The notes under the pieces: generated by a model
Databases searched by the model: none
Told to the model about the DNA's origin: nothing
Seen by the model: the letters and a program-made list of their open reading frames with translations, nothing else
Program-made: the position numbers and the translations under genes
NCBI GenBank assembly: GCA_028715435.1
Contig: JAQURU010000006.1
Coordinates: 1-19,989, forward strand
DNA length: 19,989 nucleotides
Source: Minisyncoccota bacterium
Lineage (GTDB): Bacteria; Patescibacteriota; Minisyncoccia; Minisyncoccales; CG1-02-41-26
Reading direction: 5' to 3'
Shown here: positions 1-6,949 of the stretch, piece by piece
How the letters are laid out: each line of letters opens with the position of its first letter
How positions within the stretch are numbered: position 1 is the first letter of the stretch

Positions 1-1850
1 AACTCTTCGGCTTGTTGCAAAGCTAAAAGCCGCTGCTTGGCCAGACCTTTTAACTGGCCCTTAGGGTACAAGAAAAAAGCATTGGCTTGCGCGTTACCGC
101 GGCCAATTCTGCCTCGCAGCTGGTATGCTTGGGCTAAACCAAGACGAGTGGCATTGTCCACAATTAAAGTATTGGCATTAGAAATATCCAGGCCGTTTTC
201 AATAATAGTTGTGGCTAAAAGTAAATTTATTTTATTATTTTGAAAATCGCTCAATACTTTTATAATTTCTTTGTCAGGCAGTTTGGCATGCAATATGCCA
301 ATTTTGGCTTGCGTTTTTAAATTTTCAATAGATAATTTAAAACCGTTGATTGTTTCCACGCGGTTGTGTAAAAAGTAAACTTGGCCGTTTCTTTTTAGCT
401 CGTTTTCAATAGCTTTTTTAACAATCTCTTTTTTAAAGGGCAAAATAAATGTTTTAATTGCTTTTCGGCCTTGGGGCGGGGTTTGAATAAAGCTAATTTC
501 TTTTAAAGATGACAAAGCCAGATAAAGGGTTCTGGGAATAGGCGTGGCGGAAAGATAAAGGATATCAATTGAAGGATTTTTAGCTCTTAGTTTTTCTTTT
601 TGCTTAACCCCAAACCTTTGCTCATCATCGATGGTTAAAAGCCCTAAATTTTTGAATTCAATGCTTTTGGCTAAAACGCTATGCGTGGCAATTAAAATAT
701 CTATTTTTCCCTCTTTTAAGCTTTGTAAAATTTTTGGCCTAACTTTTGGATCTTGCAACCTGGAAAGCAAAGCAATTTTAATGGGCAGGCCAGCCAATCT
801 TTTTTGAAATGTTTGATAATGCTGGGAAGCTAAAATAGTAGTGGGGCACATTACAACAGTTTGCTTGCTATTTTCAGCGGCCAAAACAGCAGCCCTTAAA
901 GCCACTTCGGTTTTGCCAAAACCAACATCTCCGCAAATTATACGGTCAAGGGGCTTGGTTTTGTTAAAATCTTTTTCAATTTCTTTTAAGCATTGAAATT
1001 GGTCGGGCGTTAAATTGTATGGGAAGGTTGCCTCTATTTTTTCATAAAGTTCTTTTTGGGAGTAAGCTGGCCGAGCGGCCAGCTCTTTTTCAGCAAACAT
1101 TGCCAATAATTCTTTAGCAAACCTTTCTGCTTCTTCTTTTATTTTATATTTAGTTTTTTGCCAAAAAATGCCTCCAAGCCGTGACAGCTTTGGCTCTATA
1201 AAACCAACATATCTGGTCAGTTTTCTTTCCAGGCCAATTGGCACATAAAGCTTATCTCCAACTGCATATTCGAGCGCGTAGTATTGTTTTTTCTGTTTTG
1301 AAATTTTGTCATTAAGATTTGATTTAAAATTTAAAATTTGAAATTTGAAATTGGCGATTCCAATGAATCGCCCTATTCCATGATCTAAATGCACCAAATA
1401 ATCGCCGGGTTTAAGGCCTCTTAAATCAGAAAATATTTTCTGGGATTTTAATTTCTTTTTTAAAAGATTTTTAGCACTTTCTTCGTTAACAACTTCAATG
1501 GGCAGTTTTTCTATTGCTTCAATAGTGTTGCCCAAAAAATCCAAACGCCAAGCCGATTGAGAGTTTATAGGGAAAATTTCTAAAATACCTCCAATTTGGG
1601 AGAATTCGCCTGGCTCGGCTACTTTGAAAACTTTTTCATAGCCCATTTCGTCAATTTTTCGCAAAATTTCAGATATATTTATTTTTTGATTTGTTTCTAA
1701 AAACAAAGTGTTATCTTGCCAAAAGGCCTGGGTTTTTTGAGATTTTTTAATATGGCTTAAATTTTCTGTAAACCAAAAAACCTCTTTTTCTAAAAAGTAA
1801 GGCGTGATAGATACTATTAAAATTTCCCTTAGATTTTTCGTAAAAGACAT
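1..1850 (-). CDS. mfd: Transcription-repair coupling factor Mfd, N-terminal 616 residues (runs off left edge)
   Basis: Mfd is a DNA translocase that removes RNA polymerase stalled at lesions and recruits UvrA. Reading the minus strand from the ATG at 1850 gives one open frame to the edge. Visible parts: a UvrB-like module (about 60-115, GYEKV..PGEF then GGILEIFP and RLDF), a CarD-like RNA-polymerase-interaction domain (about 145-205, HLDHGIGRF and KLYVP), then superfamily 2 helicase motifs: Walker A GDVGFGKTE (307-315), motif II DDEQ (408-411), SATPIPRT (434-441) and QLRGRIGR (about 587-594). The polymerase-binding domain starts near residue 145 instead of about 470 in E. coli, so most of domains 1a, 1b and 3 is missing. 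An in-frame stop lies upstream of the ATG and a divergent gene starts 50 bp away, so the short N-terminus looks native. No Shine-Dalgarno sequence. The C-terminal domain 7 lies outside the window. Confidence 0.96.
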   Translation of the reverse strand, partial: MSFTKNLREILIVSITPYFLEKEVFWFTENLSHIKKSQKTQAFWQDNTLFLETNQKINISEILRKIDEMGYEKVFKVAEPGEFSQIGGILEIFPINSQSAWRLDFLGNTIEAIEKLPIEVVNEESAKNLLKKKLKSQKIFSDLRGLKPGDYLVHLDHGIGRFIGIANFKFQILNFKSNLNDKISKQKKQYYALEYAVGDKLYVPIGLERKLTRYVGFIEPKLSRLGGIFWQKTKYKIKEEAERFAKELLAMFAEKELAARPAYSQKELYEKIEATFPYNLTPDQFQCLKEIEKDFNKTKPLDRIICGDVGFGKTEVALRAAVLAAENSKQTVVMCPTTILASQHYQTFQKRLAGLPIKIALLSRLQDPKVRPKILQSLKEGKIDILIATHSVLAKSIEFKNLGLLTIDDEQRFGVKQKEKLRAKNPSIDILYLSATPIPRTLYLALSSLKEISFIQTPPQGRKAIKTFILPFKKEIVKKAIENELKRNGQVYFLHNRVETINGFKLSIENLKTQAKIGILHAKLPDKEIIKVLSDFQNNKINLLLATTIIENGLDISNANTLIVDNATRLGLAQAYQLRGRIGRGNAQANAFFLYPKGQLKGLAKQRLLALQQAEE

Positions 1851-1878
1851 TGCAAAATTGTTAGAAAAGGAGTAATCT
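1850..1878 (+). promoter_or_regulatory. Candidate promoter of the unknown gene at 1900
   Basis: TTGCAA (1850-1855), a 17-bp spacer and TAATCT (1873-1878) form a reasonable sigma-70-type promoter with the predicted transcription start near 1885. The -35 hexamer begins on the mfd start codon, so the two divergent genes share this short region. Called by eye. Confidence 0.4.
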
Positions 1879-1899
1879 AGAAAGTAGGAGGTAATTTAA

Positions 1900-2151
1900 A
1901 TGGGAGCGTATGCGGTCAATGATGATGTTGCTTGGGGCGACGATAAAATTGCTTCACACCTAAAAAAACAAGAAGAACATTTAAAAACAAAATTTTCTTC
2001 TTTATTAGATGCTCAATTGCAAGCATCTGGAGCGGCGGCTGATATGCTGTATGGAGTAAAAGGATCTCTGCTTTACAAAGAGGCAGAGAAAATCTTAGAT
2101 GAAGCTATTGCTTACATCAAGAAATTTAAAGAAAAAGGGCGTGTTGAGTAG
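1900..2151 (+). CDS. Unknown 83-residue helical protein with a strong ribosome binding site
   Basis: I do not recognise this family. The protein is small, has no signal peptide or membrane segment, and is rich in Lys, Glu, Ala and Leu in a pattern suggesting two or three amphipathic helices, with a Lys-rich C-terminus. The start is well supported: AGGAGGT sits about 7 bases before the ATG, the only textbook Shine-Dalgarno sequence at a gene start in the window, which argues for real and possibly abundant translation. It diverges from mfd and converges on pth, overlapping the pth 3' end by 26 bp. A small nucleic-acid-associated or structural protein is possible, but nothing in the sequence proves a function. 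Confidence 0.7.
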   Translation: MGAYAVNDDVAWGDDKIASHLKKQEEHLKTKFSSLLDAQLQASGAAADMLYGVKGSLLYKEAEKILDEAIAYIKKFKEKGRVE

Positions 2152-2677
2152 TGGCGTTTTTTATAACTTCAGCAAGATGAGATTCTTCATTCTTGCTGAA
2201 TTTTTTTAGAACAAAATCCTCTGCTTTTAGATTAACGGGGGACGCTCCCCCGGAAGTTTCAATTGTTGGGCGAACGCCAATTTTTAAGCGTTTGAAGTTT
2301 TTGGTGCCAAGGGATTGAATAATTGATTCAATGCCGTGATGGCCCCCACTTCCTGAATTTTCTACTATTTTTATTTCACCACACGGCAAATCAAAATCAT
2401 CGTGAACAATAATTAGCGAGTTTTCAGTAAAGCCGCTTTCTTTTAAGAGAAATTTTACTGCTTGCCCTGAATTGTTCATATAGGTTTGGGGTTTGGCTAA
2501 AAAAATTACTTTGTTGTTAATTTCTCCCTTTGTAACTTCTACCTTTGCTTTTTTATTTAACTTAAATTTAGGAAAGTTGTTTTCCTTTTGCAAAGCATCT
2601 AAAACCCTAAAGCCAATATTATGGCGGGTTTTTTTAAATTTAAGGCCTGGATTGCCAAGTCCAACAATTAAAAACAT
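2126..2677 (-). CDS. pth: Peptidyl-tRNA hydrolase
   Basis: Pth cleaves the ester bond of peptidyl-tRNAs dropped by ribosomes and recycles the tRNA. The 183-residue protein has the normal family length and fold signatures: LIVGLGNPG at the N-terminus (N9), catalytic His19 in TRHNIG, TYMNNSG with N68, and HDDFDLP with D93, matching E. coli H20, N68 and D93. The usual GGHNG loop reads GGHHG (H113-H114), replacing the conserved substrate-contacting Asn by His. The ATG at 2677 has no Shine-Dalgarno sequence. The gene diverges from lepB, with overlapping promoter regions, and converges on the small gene at 1900. Confidence 0.97.
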   Translation of the reverse strand: MFLIVGLGNPGLKFKKTRHNIGFRVLDALQKENNFPKFKLNKKAKVEVTKGEINNKVIFLAKPQTYMNNSGQAVKFLLKESGFTENSLIIVHDDFDLPCGEIKIVENSGSGGHHGIESIIQSLGTKNFKRLKIGVRPTIETSGGASPVNLKAEDFVLKKFSKNEESHLAEVIKNATTQHALFL

Positions 2678-2693
2678 ACATTAATATTTAGTG

Positions 2694-2702
2694 ATTATAG
2701 CA
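2694..2702 (-). promoter_or_regulatory. Extended -10 promoter of pth
   Basis: Read on the minus strand the bases are TGCTATAAT: a perfect TATAAT with a TG one base upstream (extended -10). It lies 16 bases before the pth ATG, giving a leader of about 10 bases. The -35 region (TTCAAT, 2717-2722) is weak, as is common with extended -10 sites. Confidence 0.6.
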
Positions 2703-2707
2703 TCAAC

Positions 2708-2736
2708 TTGCTTGTAATTGAATAGTTTGCTAAAAT
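2708..2736 (+). promoter_or_regulatory. Promoter of lepB, overlapping the pth promoter region
   Basis: TTGCTT (2708-2713), a 17-bp spacer and TAAAAT (2731-2736), with TG at -14/-13. Transcription would start near 2743, downstream of the possible TTG start at 2718 and about 23 bases before the ATG at 2766. The -10 block GTTTGCTAAAATAT recurs exactly upstream of ybeY. Confidence 0.6.
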
Positions 2737-2765
2737 ATAGTAAATTTTTTAATATTTTTAAATTT

Positions 2766-3329
2766 ATGGGTATAAAAAGCGGATTTAAGTTTATTTGGGA
2801 GGTGCTGCAGGTGGTTATAATTGCTTTGGCAATTGTGGCCCCCATTCGGCTTTTCGTTTTTCAGCCATTTATTGTGAAGGGTGCTTCAATGGAGCCAGCT
2901 TTTCATGGCGGGGATTATTTAATTATAGATGAAATAAGCTACAGATTTTCTGAACCTCAAAGGGGTGAAATTATTGTTTTTAAATATCCGCTTGACAAGT
3001 CCCAGAGGTTTATTAAAAGAATAATCGGCTTACCTGGGGAAAAAGTGGATATTGACAAAGGGAGGGTTATTATTACCTCACCTTTCGGAGATAAAACTTT
3101 TTTAAATGAACTGTATATAACAACGCCGTTTTCTGAAATGCAGTTAGAAAATAATAGTTTAACTTTAGGGCAAAACGAATATTTTGTGATGGGTGATAAC
3201 CGTACCCATTCTTTTGACTCAAGGCAATGGGGTGTTTTAAACCGTGTTGATATTATCGGCAGAGTTATTTTTAGGGCTTGGCCACCCTTGGATGTTAGCT
3301 TTTTTCCTGATCCGCAATATTCACAATAA
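2766..3329 (+). CDS. lepB: Signal peptidase I
   Basis: Membrane-bound serine protease that removes signal peptides from exported proteins. From the ATG at 2766 the protein has 187 residues: a short basic N-terminus, one membrane helix (about 11-32), then box B FIVKGASMEP with catalytic Ser41, box D RFIKRIIGLPGE with general-base Lys84, and box E GDNRTHSFDSRQWG. An in-frame TTG at 2718 would add 16 residues, but it lies upstream of the predicted transcription start, so 2766 is preferred. No Shine-Dalgarno sequence. It ends 14 bp before hisS, so it may be the first gene of a lepB-hisS-hinT-rpsU unit. Likely clients in this window are the lamin-tail protein and other exported proteins. Confidence 0.95.
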   Translation: MGIKSGFKFIWEVLQVVIIALAIVAPIRLFVFQPFIVKGASMEPAFHGGDYLIIDEISYRFSEPQRGEIIVFKYPLDKSQRFIKRIIGLPGEKVDIDKGRVIITSPFGDKTFLNELYITTPFSEMQLENNSLTLGQNEYFVMGDNRTHSFDSRQWGVLNRVDIIGRVIFRAWPPLDVSFFPDPQYSQ

Positions 3330-3343
3330 TTTTTGAAAATAAT

Positions 3344-4621
3344 ATGGCAAAAAATAACTATCAAGCGCCCACAGGCATGCACGATTTGTTTCAAGGTGAG
3401 CTGGATCAAATGGCAAGAATTGAGCAAATGGCAAAGAGAGTGGCTGATTTTTATGGGTTTGAAAAAATCGCAACTCCTATTTTAGAATTTTCGGAAATAT
3501 TTGAAAAAGGCACAGGCGCTTTTACTGATATTGTGGAAAAAGAAATGTATACCTTCAAAACAAAAGGAGGAGACATTTTAACATTAAGGCCAGAAATAAC
3601 GCCTGGAGTGGTGAGAGCATATAATCAGCATGGAATGCAAAATTTACCCAAGCCAGTTAGATTCTGGTATTTAGGTCCTTGTTTTAGGCACGAACGGCCC
3701 CAGGCAGGGCGGTACAGGCAGTTTAATCAGCTGGGCTTTGAAAGTTTAGGCGCAGAGCATCCAATAATTGATGCTATTACGATCTTGGTTTTTTATAGCT
3801 TATTAAAATCATTGGGTTTTAAAAAATTAGCAGTGCAAATAAATTGTATTGGAGATAGCCAGTGCCGAGGAGGATTTAAAAAAGCTCTTTCAAGTTATTT
3901 GCGGTCCAAAACATCTTCTTTGTGTGTTCAATGCCGGGTTAGGCAAAAGAAAAACCCCTTGAGAGTTTTAGATTGCAAGGAAGAAAAATGCGAAGCAATA
4001 AAGAAAAATGCACCTCAAATATTAGATCATTTATGCAAGGATTGCAGCGATCATTTTAAAGGGCTTTTGGAATTTTTAGAAGAGCTTGAAATTCCATACA
4101 ACGTGAATCCTTATTTGGTAAGGGGCTTGGACTATTACACTAGGACTGTTTTTGAAATCTCAGAAGACACAGAGGATGGCAAGGCTCAAGGGTCATTGGC
4201 TGGCGGAGGTAGATACGATGGCTTAGTTAAACTATTAGGCGGTAAAGACACGCCGGCCTGTGGAGGAGCCATGGGAATTGAACGAGTGATAAATTTAATA
4301 AAAGCCAGAACAAAAGAACAGCCCCCAAAAGAGCCAACCTGTGAGGTTTATTTAACTCAAGTGGGCGAGTTAGCAAAAAGAAAAGCTTTAAAGCTTTTTG
4401 AGCAATTAAGGCAGGCGAATATAAAAGTGGCAGAAGGCTTGCATAAAGAATCCCTTTCAGCCCAATTAAAACAAGCCGATAAAATGAAAGTAAAATACAG
4501 CATTATTATTGGGCAGAAAGAAGCTCTGGACAAGCAGGTGATAATAAGAGAAATGAAAAACGGTCGACAAAAAATTGTGGATATGGATAAAGTGGTGAGA
4601 GAGCTCAAGGGAAAGATATAA
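3344..4621 (+). CDS. hisS: Histidyl-tRNA synthetase
   Basis: Class II synthetase charging tRNA-His. The 425 residues match the usual bacterial length. Visible are the N-terminal PTGMHDL, the TLRPEITPGVVRAY segment, motif 2 FRHERPQAGRYRQFNQLG (about 114-131), the histidine-binding LVRGLDYYTRT (about 258-268), GGGRYDG and motif 3 GGAMGIERVI (about 307-316), then a C-terminal anticodon-binding domain. The insertion domain carries six Cys (C194, C197, C211, C216, C231, C234), a pattern seen in many HisRS proteins and suggestive of metal binding. Start ATG at 3344 has no Shine-Dalgarno sequence. Confidence 0.98.
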   Translation: MAKNNYQAPTGMHDLFQGELDQMARIEQMAKRVADFYGFEKIATPILEFSEIFEKGTGAFTDIVEKEMYTFKTKGGDILTLRPEITPGVVRAYNQHGMQNLPKPVRFWYLGPCFRHERPQAGRYRQFNQLGFESLGAEHPIIDAITILVFYSLLKSLGFKKLAVQINCIGDSQCRGGFKKALSSYLRSKTSSLCVQCRVRQKKNPLRVLDCKEEKCEAIKKNAPQILDHLCKDCSDHFKGLLEFLEELEIPYNVNPYLVRGLDYYTRTVFEISEDTEDGKAQGSLAGGGRYDGLVKLLGGKDTPACGGAMGIERVINLIKARTKEQPPKEPTCEVYLTQVGELAKRKALKLFEQLRQANIKVAEGLHKESLSAQLKQADKMKVKYSIIIGQKEALDKQVIIREMKNGRQKIVDMDKVVRELKGKI

Positions 4622-4640
4622 GATTCATGATTCAAGATTT

Positions 4641-4994
4641 ATGAATAATGCAAGCTGTTTATTCTGTAAAATCATCAATAAAGAGCTACCAGCAGATGTT
4701 GTTTATGACAATGAAAATGTTTTGGCTTTTCACGATATTCAACCTAAAGCCCCTATCCATATTTTGATAATTCCTAAAGAACATATTGAGTCAATCAATT
4801 CGGAAAATTCAGAAAATGCTGTTGGGGGCTTGATTTTAGCAGCCAAAGATATTATAAAAAAAGATAACCTAAGCGGATGTAAGCTATTATTTAATATTGG
4901 TCGAGACGGTGGCCAAATAATAGATCATTTGCATATGCATTTATTATGCCAATTGCAGTATCAAAACAAGGAAAAGAATCAGCTCAAAATTTAG
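4641..4994 (+). CDS. hinT: HIT-family nucleotide hydrolase (HinT-like)
   Basis: A purine nucleoside phosphoramidase-type protein of the histidine triad family. The 117 residues contain CLFCKIINKELPADVVY near the N-terminus (with a CxxC pair), HDIQPKAPIHILIIPKEHI in the middle, and the catalytic triad motif HLHMHLL near the C-terminus. Family members usually end soon after this motif; here about 15 more residues are read because the stop codon lies inside the next gene, giving a 49-bp overlap with rpsU in another frame. It starts 19 bp after the hisS stop and has no Shine-Dalgarno sequence, so it probably depends on read-through from hisS. Confidence 0.93.
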   Translation: MNNASCLFCKIINKELPADVVYDNENVLAFHDIQPKAPIHILIIPKEHIESINSENSENAVGGLILAAKDIIKKDNLSGCKLLFNIGRDGGQIIDHLHMHLLCQLQYQNKEKNQLKI

Positions 4995-5191
4995 TAAGGC
5001 GCTTTACTCAAAAACTTCGGAAAAGTGGAACTATGCTGGAAGTGCGAAAAAGGCAGTTTCACAAAAAGCCTAAATCAAAGCCATTGTTAAAGCGCTCGGC
5101 TTTAAGGCGGATTGCCAAAAAGAAAGAGTTTGCCAAGGCTAAAAAAATGGGAAGCCCGATAGCTAATTCTAAATACAGGGGCAGGAAATAA
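4946..5191 (+). CDS. rpsU: Small ribosomal subunit protein bS21
   Basis: S21 sits on the 30S platform near the 3' end of 16S rRNA and helps translation initiation. The 81 residues have the family core (KESAQNLVRRFTQKLRKSG, LEVRKRQFHKKPKSK) and a very basic C-terminal tail rich in Lys and Arg, longer than E. coli S21 (71 residues). The ATG at 4946 lies 49 bp inside hinT, in another frame, so the two are probably translationally coupled. It is the last gene before a strong terminator. Confidence 0.93.
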   Translation: MPIAVSKQGKESAQNLVRRFTQKLRKSGTMLEVRKRQFHKKPKSKPLLKRSALRRIAKKKEFAKAKKMGSPIANSKYRGRK

Positions 5192-5207
5192 TAGAGATAT
5201 TTTTAAG

Positions 5208-5254
5208 TAAAACAAAAACAGTTTTTTCCAATAAGCTGTTTTTGTTTTATTTAT
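5208..5254 (+). terminator. Rho-independent terminator after rpsU
   Basis: A perfect 14-bp stem (5208-5221 with 5236-5249), 14-base loop, followed by T-rich sequence. The A/T-rich arms also give a U-tract on the other strand. It separates the hisS-hinT-rpsU unit from ybeY-ftsA. Confidence 0.85.
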
Positions 5255-5280
5255 CCCCAGCCTTTTTTGCGTAATGGGAT

Positions 5281-5308
5281 TTGTAAAAAATACGAGGTTT
5301 GCTAAAAT
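5281..5308 (+). promoter_or_regulatory. Promoter of ybeY-ftsA, predicted to give a leaderless mRNA
   Basis: TTGTAA (5281-5286), 16-bp spacer, TAAAAT (5303-5308) preceded by TG in the extended position. Only six bases separate the -10 hexamer from the ybeY ATG, so transcription would begin at or next to the start codon. Confidence 0.55.
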
Positions 5309-5314
5309 ATCTAA

Positions 5315-5734
5315 ATGGTGGAAATAAAAAACTTGACTCGCCAAAAAGTTAAGCAGAATTTAATTATTAAAAAAGTGGAAGAGATTTTGCTTAAAGAAAG
5401 GGCCGATAATTGGGATATTTCCATTTGTTTAGTTGGATGTGCTAAAATAAAGGAACTCAATAGAAGATTTCGAAGAAAAAATTCGTCAACAGATGTTTTA
5501 AGTTTTACTGGTTTAGAAATTCAAGGAAGCAAAAAAAGAGTTGGTGAAGTTTTTATTTGCCTTAAAGAAGTGGCCAATAATGCCCGAAAAAGCGGATTAA
5601 GCATTCAGAAAACTTTGGATTGGGCAGTTGTGCATGCGATTTTGCATTTGCTTGGTTATGACCACGAAAAATCAAGCGATACAGCTGCCAAAATGAGCAG
5701 AAAAGAACAAGAGTATGCCAAAATTAGCAATTGA
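5315..5734 (+). CDS. ybeY: Endoribonuclease / rRNA maturation factor YbeY
   Basis: YbeY is a metal-dependent RNase for 16S rRNA 3'-end maturation and ribosome quality control. The 139 residues contain the diagnostic HAILHLLGYDHE motif (HxxxHxxxxxH type), whose three histidines bind zinc, and the upstream STDVLSF segment. The ATG at 5315 has no leader room if the promoter just upstream is correct. Its stop overlaps the region where ftsA starts (a TTG start at 5731 would overlap the stop), so the two are likely co-translated. Confidence 0.96.
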   Translation: MVEIKNLTRQKVKQNLIIKKVEEILLKERADNWDISICLVGCAKIKELNRRFRRKNSSTDVLSFTGLEIQGSKKRVGEVFICLKEVANNARKSGLSIQKTLDWAVVHAILHLLGYDHEKSSDTAAKMSRKEQEYAKISN

Positions 5735-5742
5735 AATTACTT

Positions 5743-6942
5743 ATGCGTTCAAACATTTTAACAGCAATTGATATTGGATCAGGAGGGGTTAAGGGTTTAG
5801 TGGGAGAGAAAAACCAAAACGGCATTGAGGTTTTGGCATTAGCGCAAGGCTCTTGCTTGGGCATTAGAAATGGTGAAGTGGTTTCTCCCGAACAAGTTCG
5901 CCAAAGCATTTTACAGGTAAAAGACGATCTTTCAAAATCTGCAGGAATCAAGATAAGAGAAGCAGTATTTAACATTGGAGGGACGCATTTATTTTCAGTT
6001 CATTCTCAAGGATTGGTTTCTGTGGCTAGAGCAGATAGAACTATTACCAAAGAAGATATTAATCGGGTTTTAAAAGAGGCAGAAGTAATTAATTTACAGT
6101 CCAACAAAGAGGTTTTAGAGGTTTTCCCTAAGGGTTTCATTGTTGACGGGGAAACAGGCATTAAAGACCCTCTAAATTTAAAAGGGATTCGTTTAGAAGC
6201 AGAAGTTTTGTTGGCCTGTGTTTTTTCTCCGGTTTTGACTAACTTAGAAAAAGCCATTAATTTGTCCGGATTGAACTATTCGGACATTTTTATTACGCCT
6301 TTAGCTGTTTCGAGTGCGGTTTTAAGCCAAGAACAAAAAGAATTAGGGGTGCTTGTGCTGGATATTGGGTTTTCCGTTACTTCTTTAGCTGTTTTTGACA
6401 AAGGCGAACTAATTGATTTTGCCGTGTTGCCTTTGGGGTCATCCCACATTACAAATGATTTAGCAATTGGCCTGAGAACCGAAATTCAAGTGGCCGAAAG
6501 CATCAAACAGGAATTCGGCACTTTAAAATTAGGGGCCAAAAAATCATCTGTGGATACAATTAAAATAACAGAAAAAGACATTGAGTGTTCTAAAACATTT
6601 TTAAAAAACGTTATTGAGTCAAGGGTTAACGAAATATTTTTTGAGGCCCAAAAGATGCTAAAAAAAATGATTGGCCAAAACCAGTTGCCCTGTGGTTTGG
6701 TTTTAACGGGCGGAGGGTCTTTGTTGCCAGGAATTGTTGATTTTGCCAAACAAAAATGCAAGCTGCCTTGCCGCTTAGGTGAAATACGGGCGGTAAAAGG
6801 CATTGAGGATCCAAAATTTACCACGGCTGCTGGCCTTTTGGCGCTTAGTTTTAGCAATTTAGAAAATGGAACAGGGGAAAAAAATCATCAGGGAAATTTT
6901 GGAAAAAAAATTAAAAGAGTTTTTAAAGCATTTTTGCCCTAA
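5743..6942 (+). CDS. ftsA: Cell division protein FtsA
   Basis: Actin-like protein that tethers FtsZ filaments to the membrane and recruits the divisome. From ATG 5743 it is 399 residues. Visible: phosphate-1 motif TAIDIGSGGVKGLV at the N-terminus, a 1C-subdomain-like region (about 80-165), phosphate-2 LGVLVLDIGFSVTSLAVF, the adenosine motif LVLTGGGSLLPG, and a C-terminal basic amphipathic segment (KKIKRVFKAFLP) matching the membrane-targeting helix. A TTG at 5731 overlapping the ybeY stop (TTGA) is an alternative start adding four residues. The stop codon lies in a small hairpin (6934-6949). Confidence 0.95.
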   Translation: MRSNILTAIDIGSGGVKGLVGEKNQNGIEVLALAQGSCLGIRNGEVVSPEQVRQSILQVKDDLSKSAGIKIREAVFNIGGTHLFSVHSQGLVSVARADRTITKEDINRVLKEAEVINLQSNKEVLEVFPKGFIVDGETGIKDPLNLKGIRLEAEVLLACVFSPVLTNLEKAINLSGLNYSDIFITPLAVSSAVLSQEQKELGVLVLDIGFSVTSLAVFDKGELIDFAVLPLGSSHITNDLAIGLRTEIQVAESIKQEFGTLKLGAKKSSVDTIKITEKDIECSKTFLKNVIESRVNEIFFEAQKMLKKMIGQNQLPCGLVLTGGGSLLPGIVDFAKQKCKLPCRLGEIRAVKGIEDPKFTTAAGLLALSFSNLENGTGEKNHQGNFGKKIKRVFKAFLP

Positions 6943-6949
6943 GGGGCAA
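6934..6949 (+). repeat. Small hairpin across the ftsA stop codon
   Basis: TTGCCC (6934-6939) and GGGCAA (6944-6949) pair around the loop TAAG, which contains the ftsA TAA stop. No U-tract follows, so it is not a convincing terminator by itself. Confidence 0.45.

Noticed and set aside
1320..1352. A/T-rich quasi-repeat of AAATTTGAAATTT type
   Set aside because: It is read in frame as part of Mfd (residues near 167-178) and is low-complexity sequence, not a distinct element.
1353..1372. Perfect 8-bp hairpin GGCGATTC/GAATCGCC with a 4-base loop
   Set aside because: It lies in the coding part of the Mfd polymerase-binding domain with no U-tract and no sign of a regulatory role; probably chance.
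2718..2765. TTG start for signal peptidase adding 16 residues
   Set aside because: The predicted transcription start (about 2743) is downstream of it, and the ATG at 2766 gives a normal family N-terminus.
2957..3427. 156-residue minus-strand frame under lepB and hisS
   Set aside because: It is antisense to two well-supported genes and its translation has no family features.
5192..5314. Possible tRNA or small RNA between rpsU and ybeY
   Set aside because: The only structure is a symmetric A/T stem that acts as a terminator; no cloverleaf.
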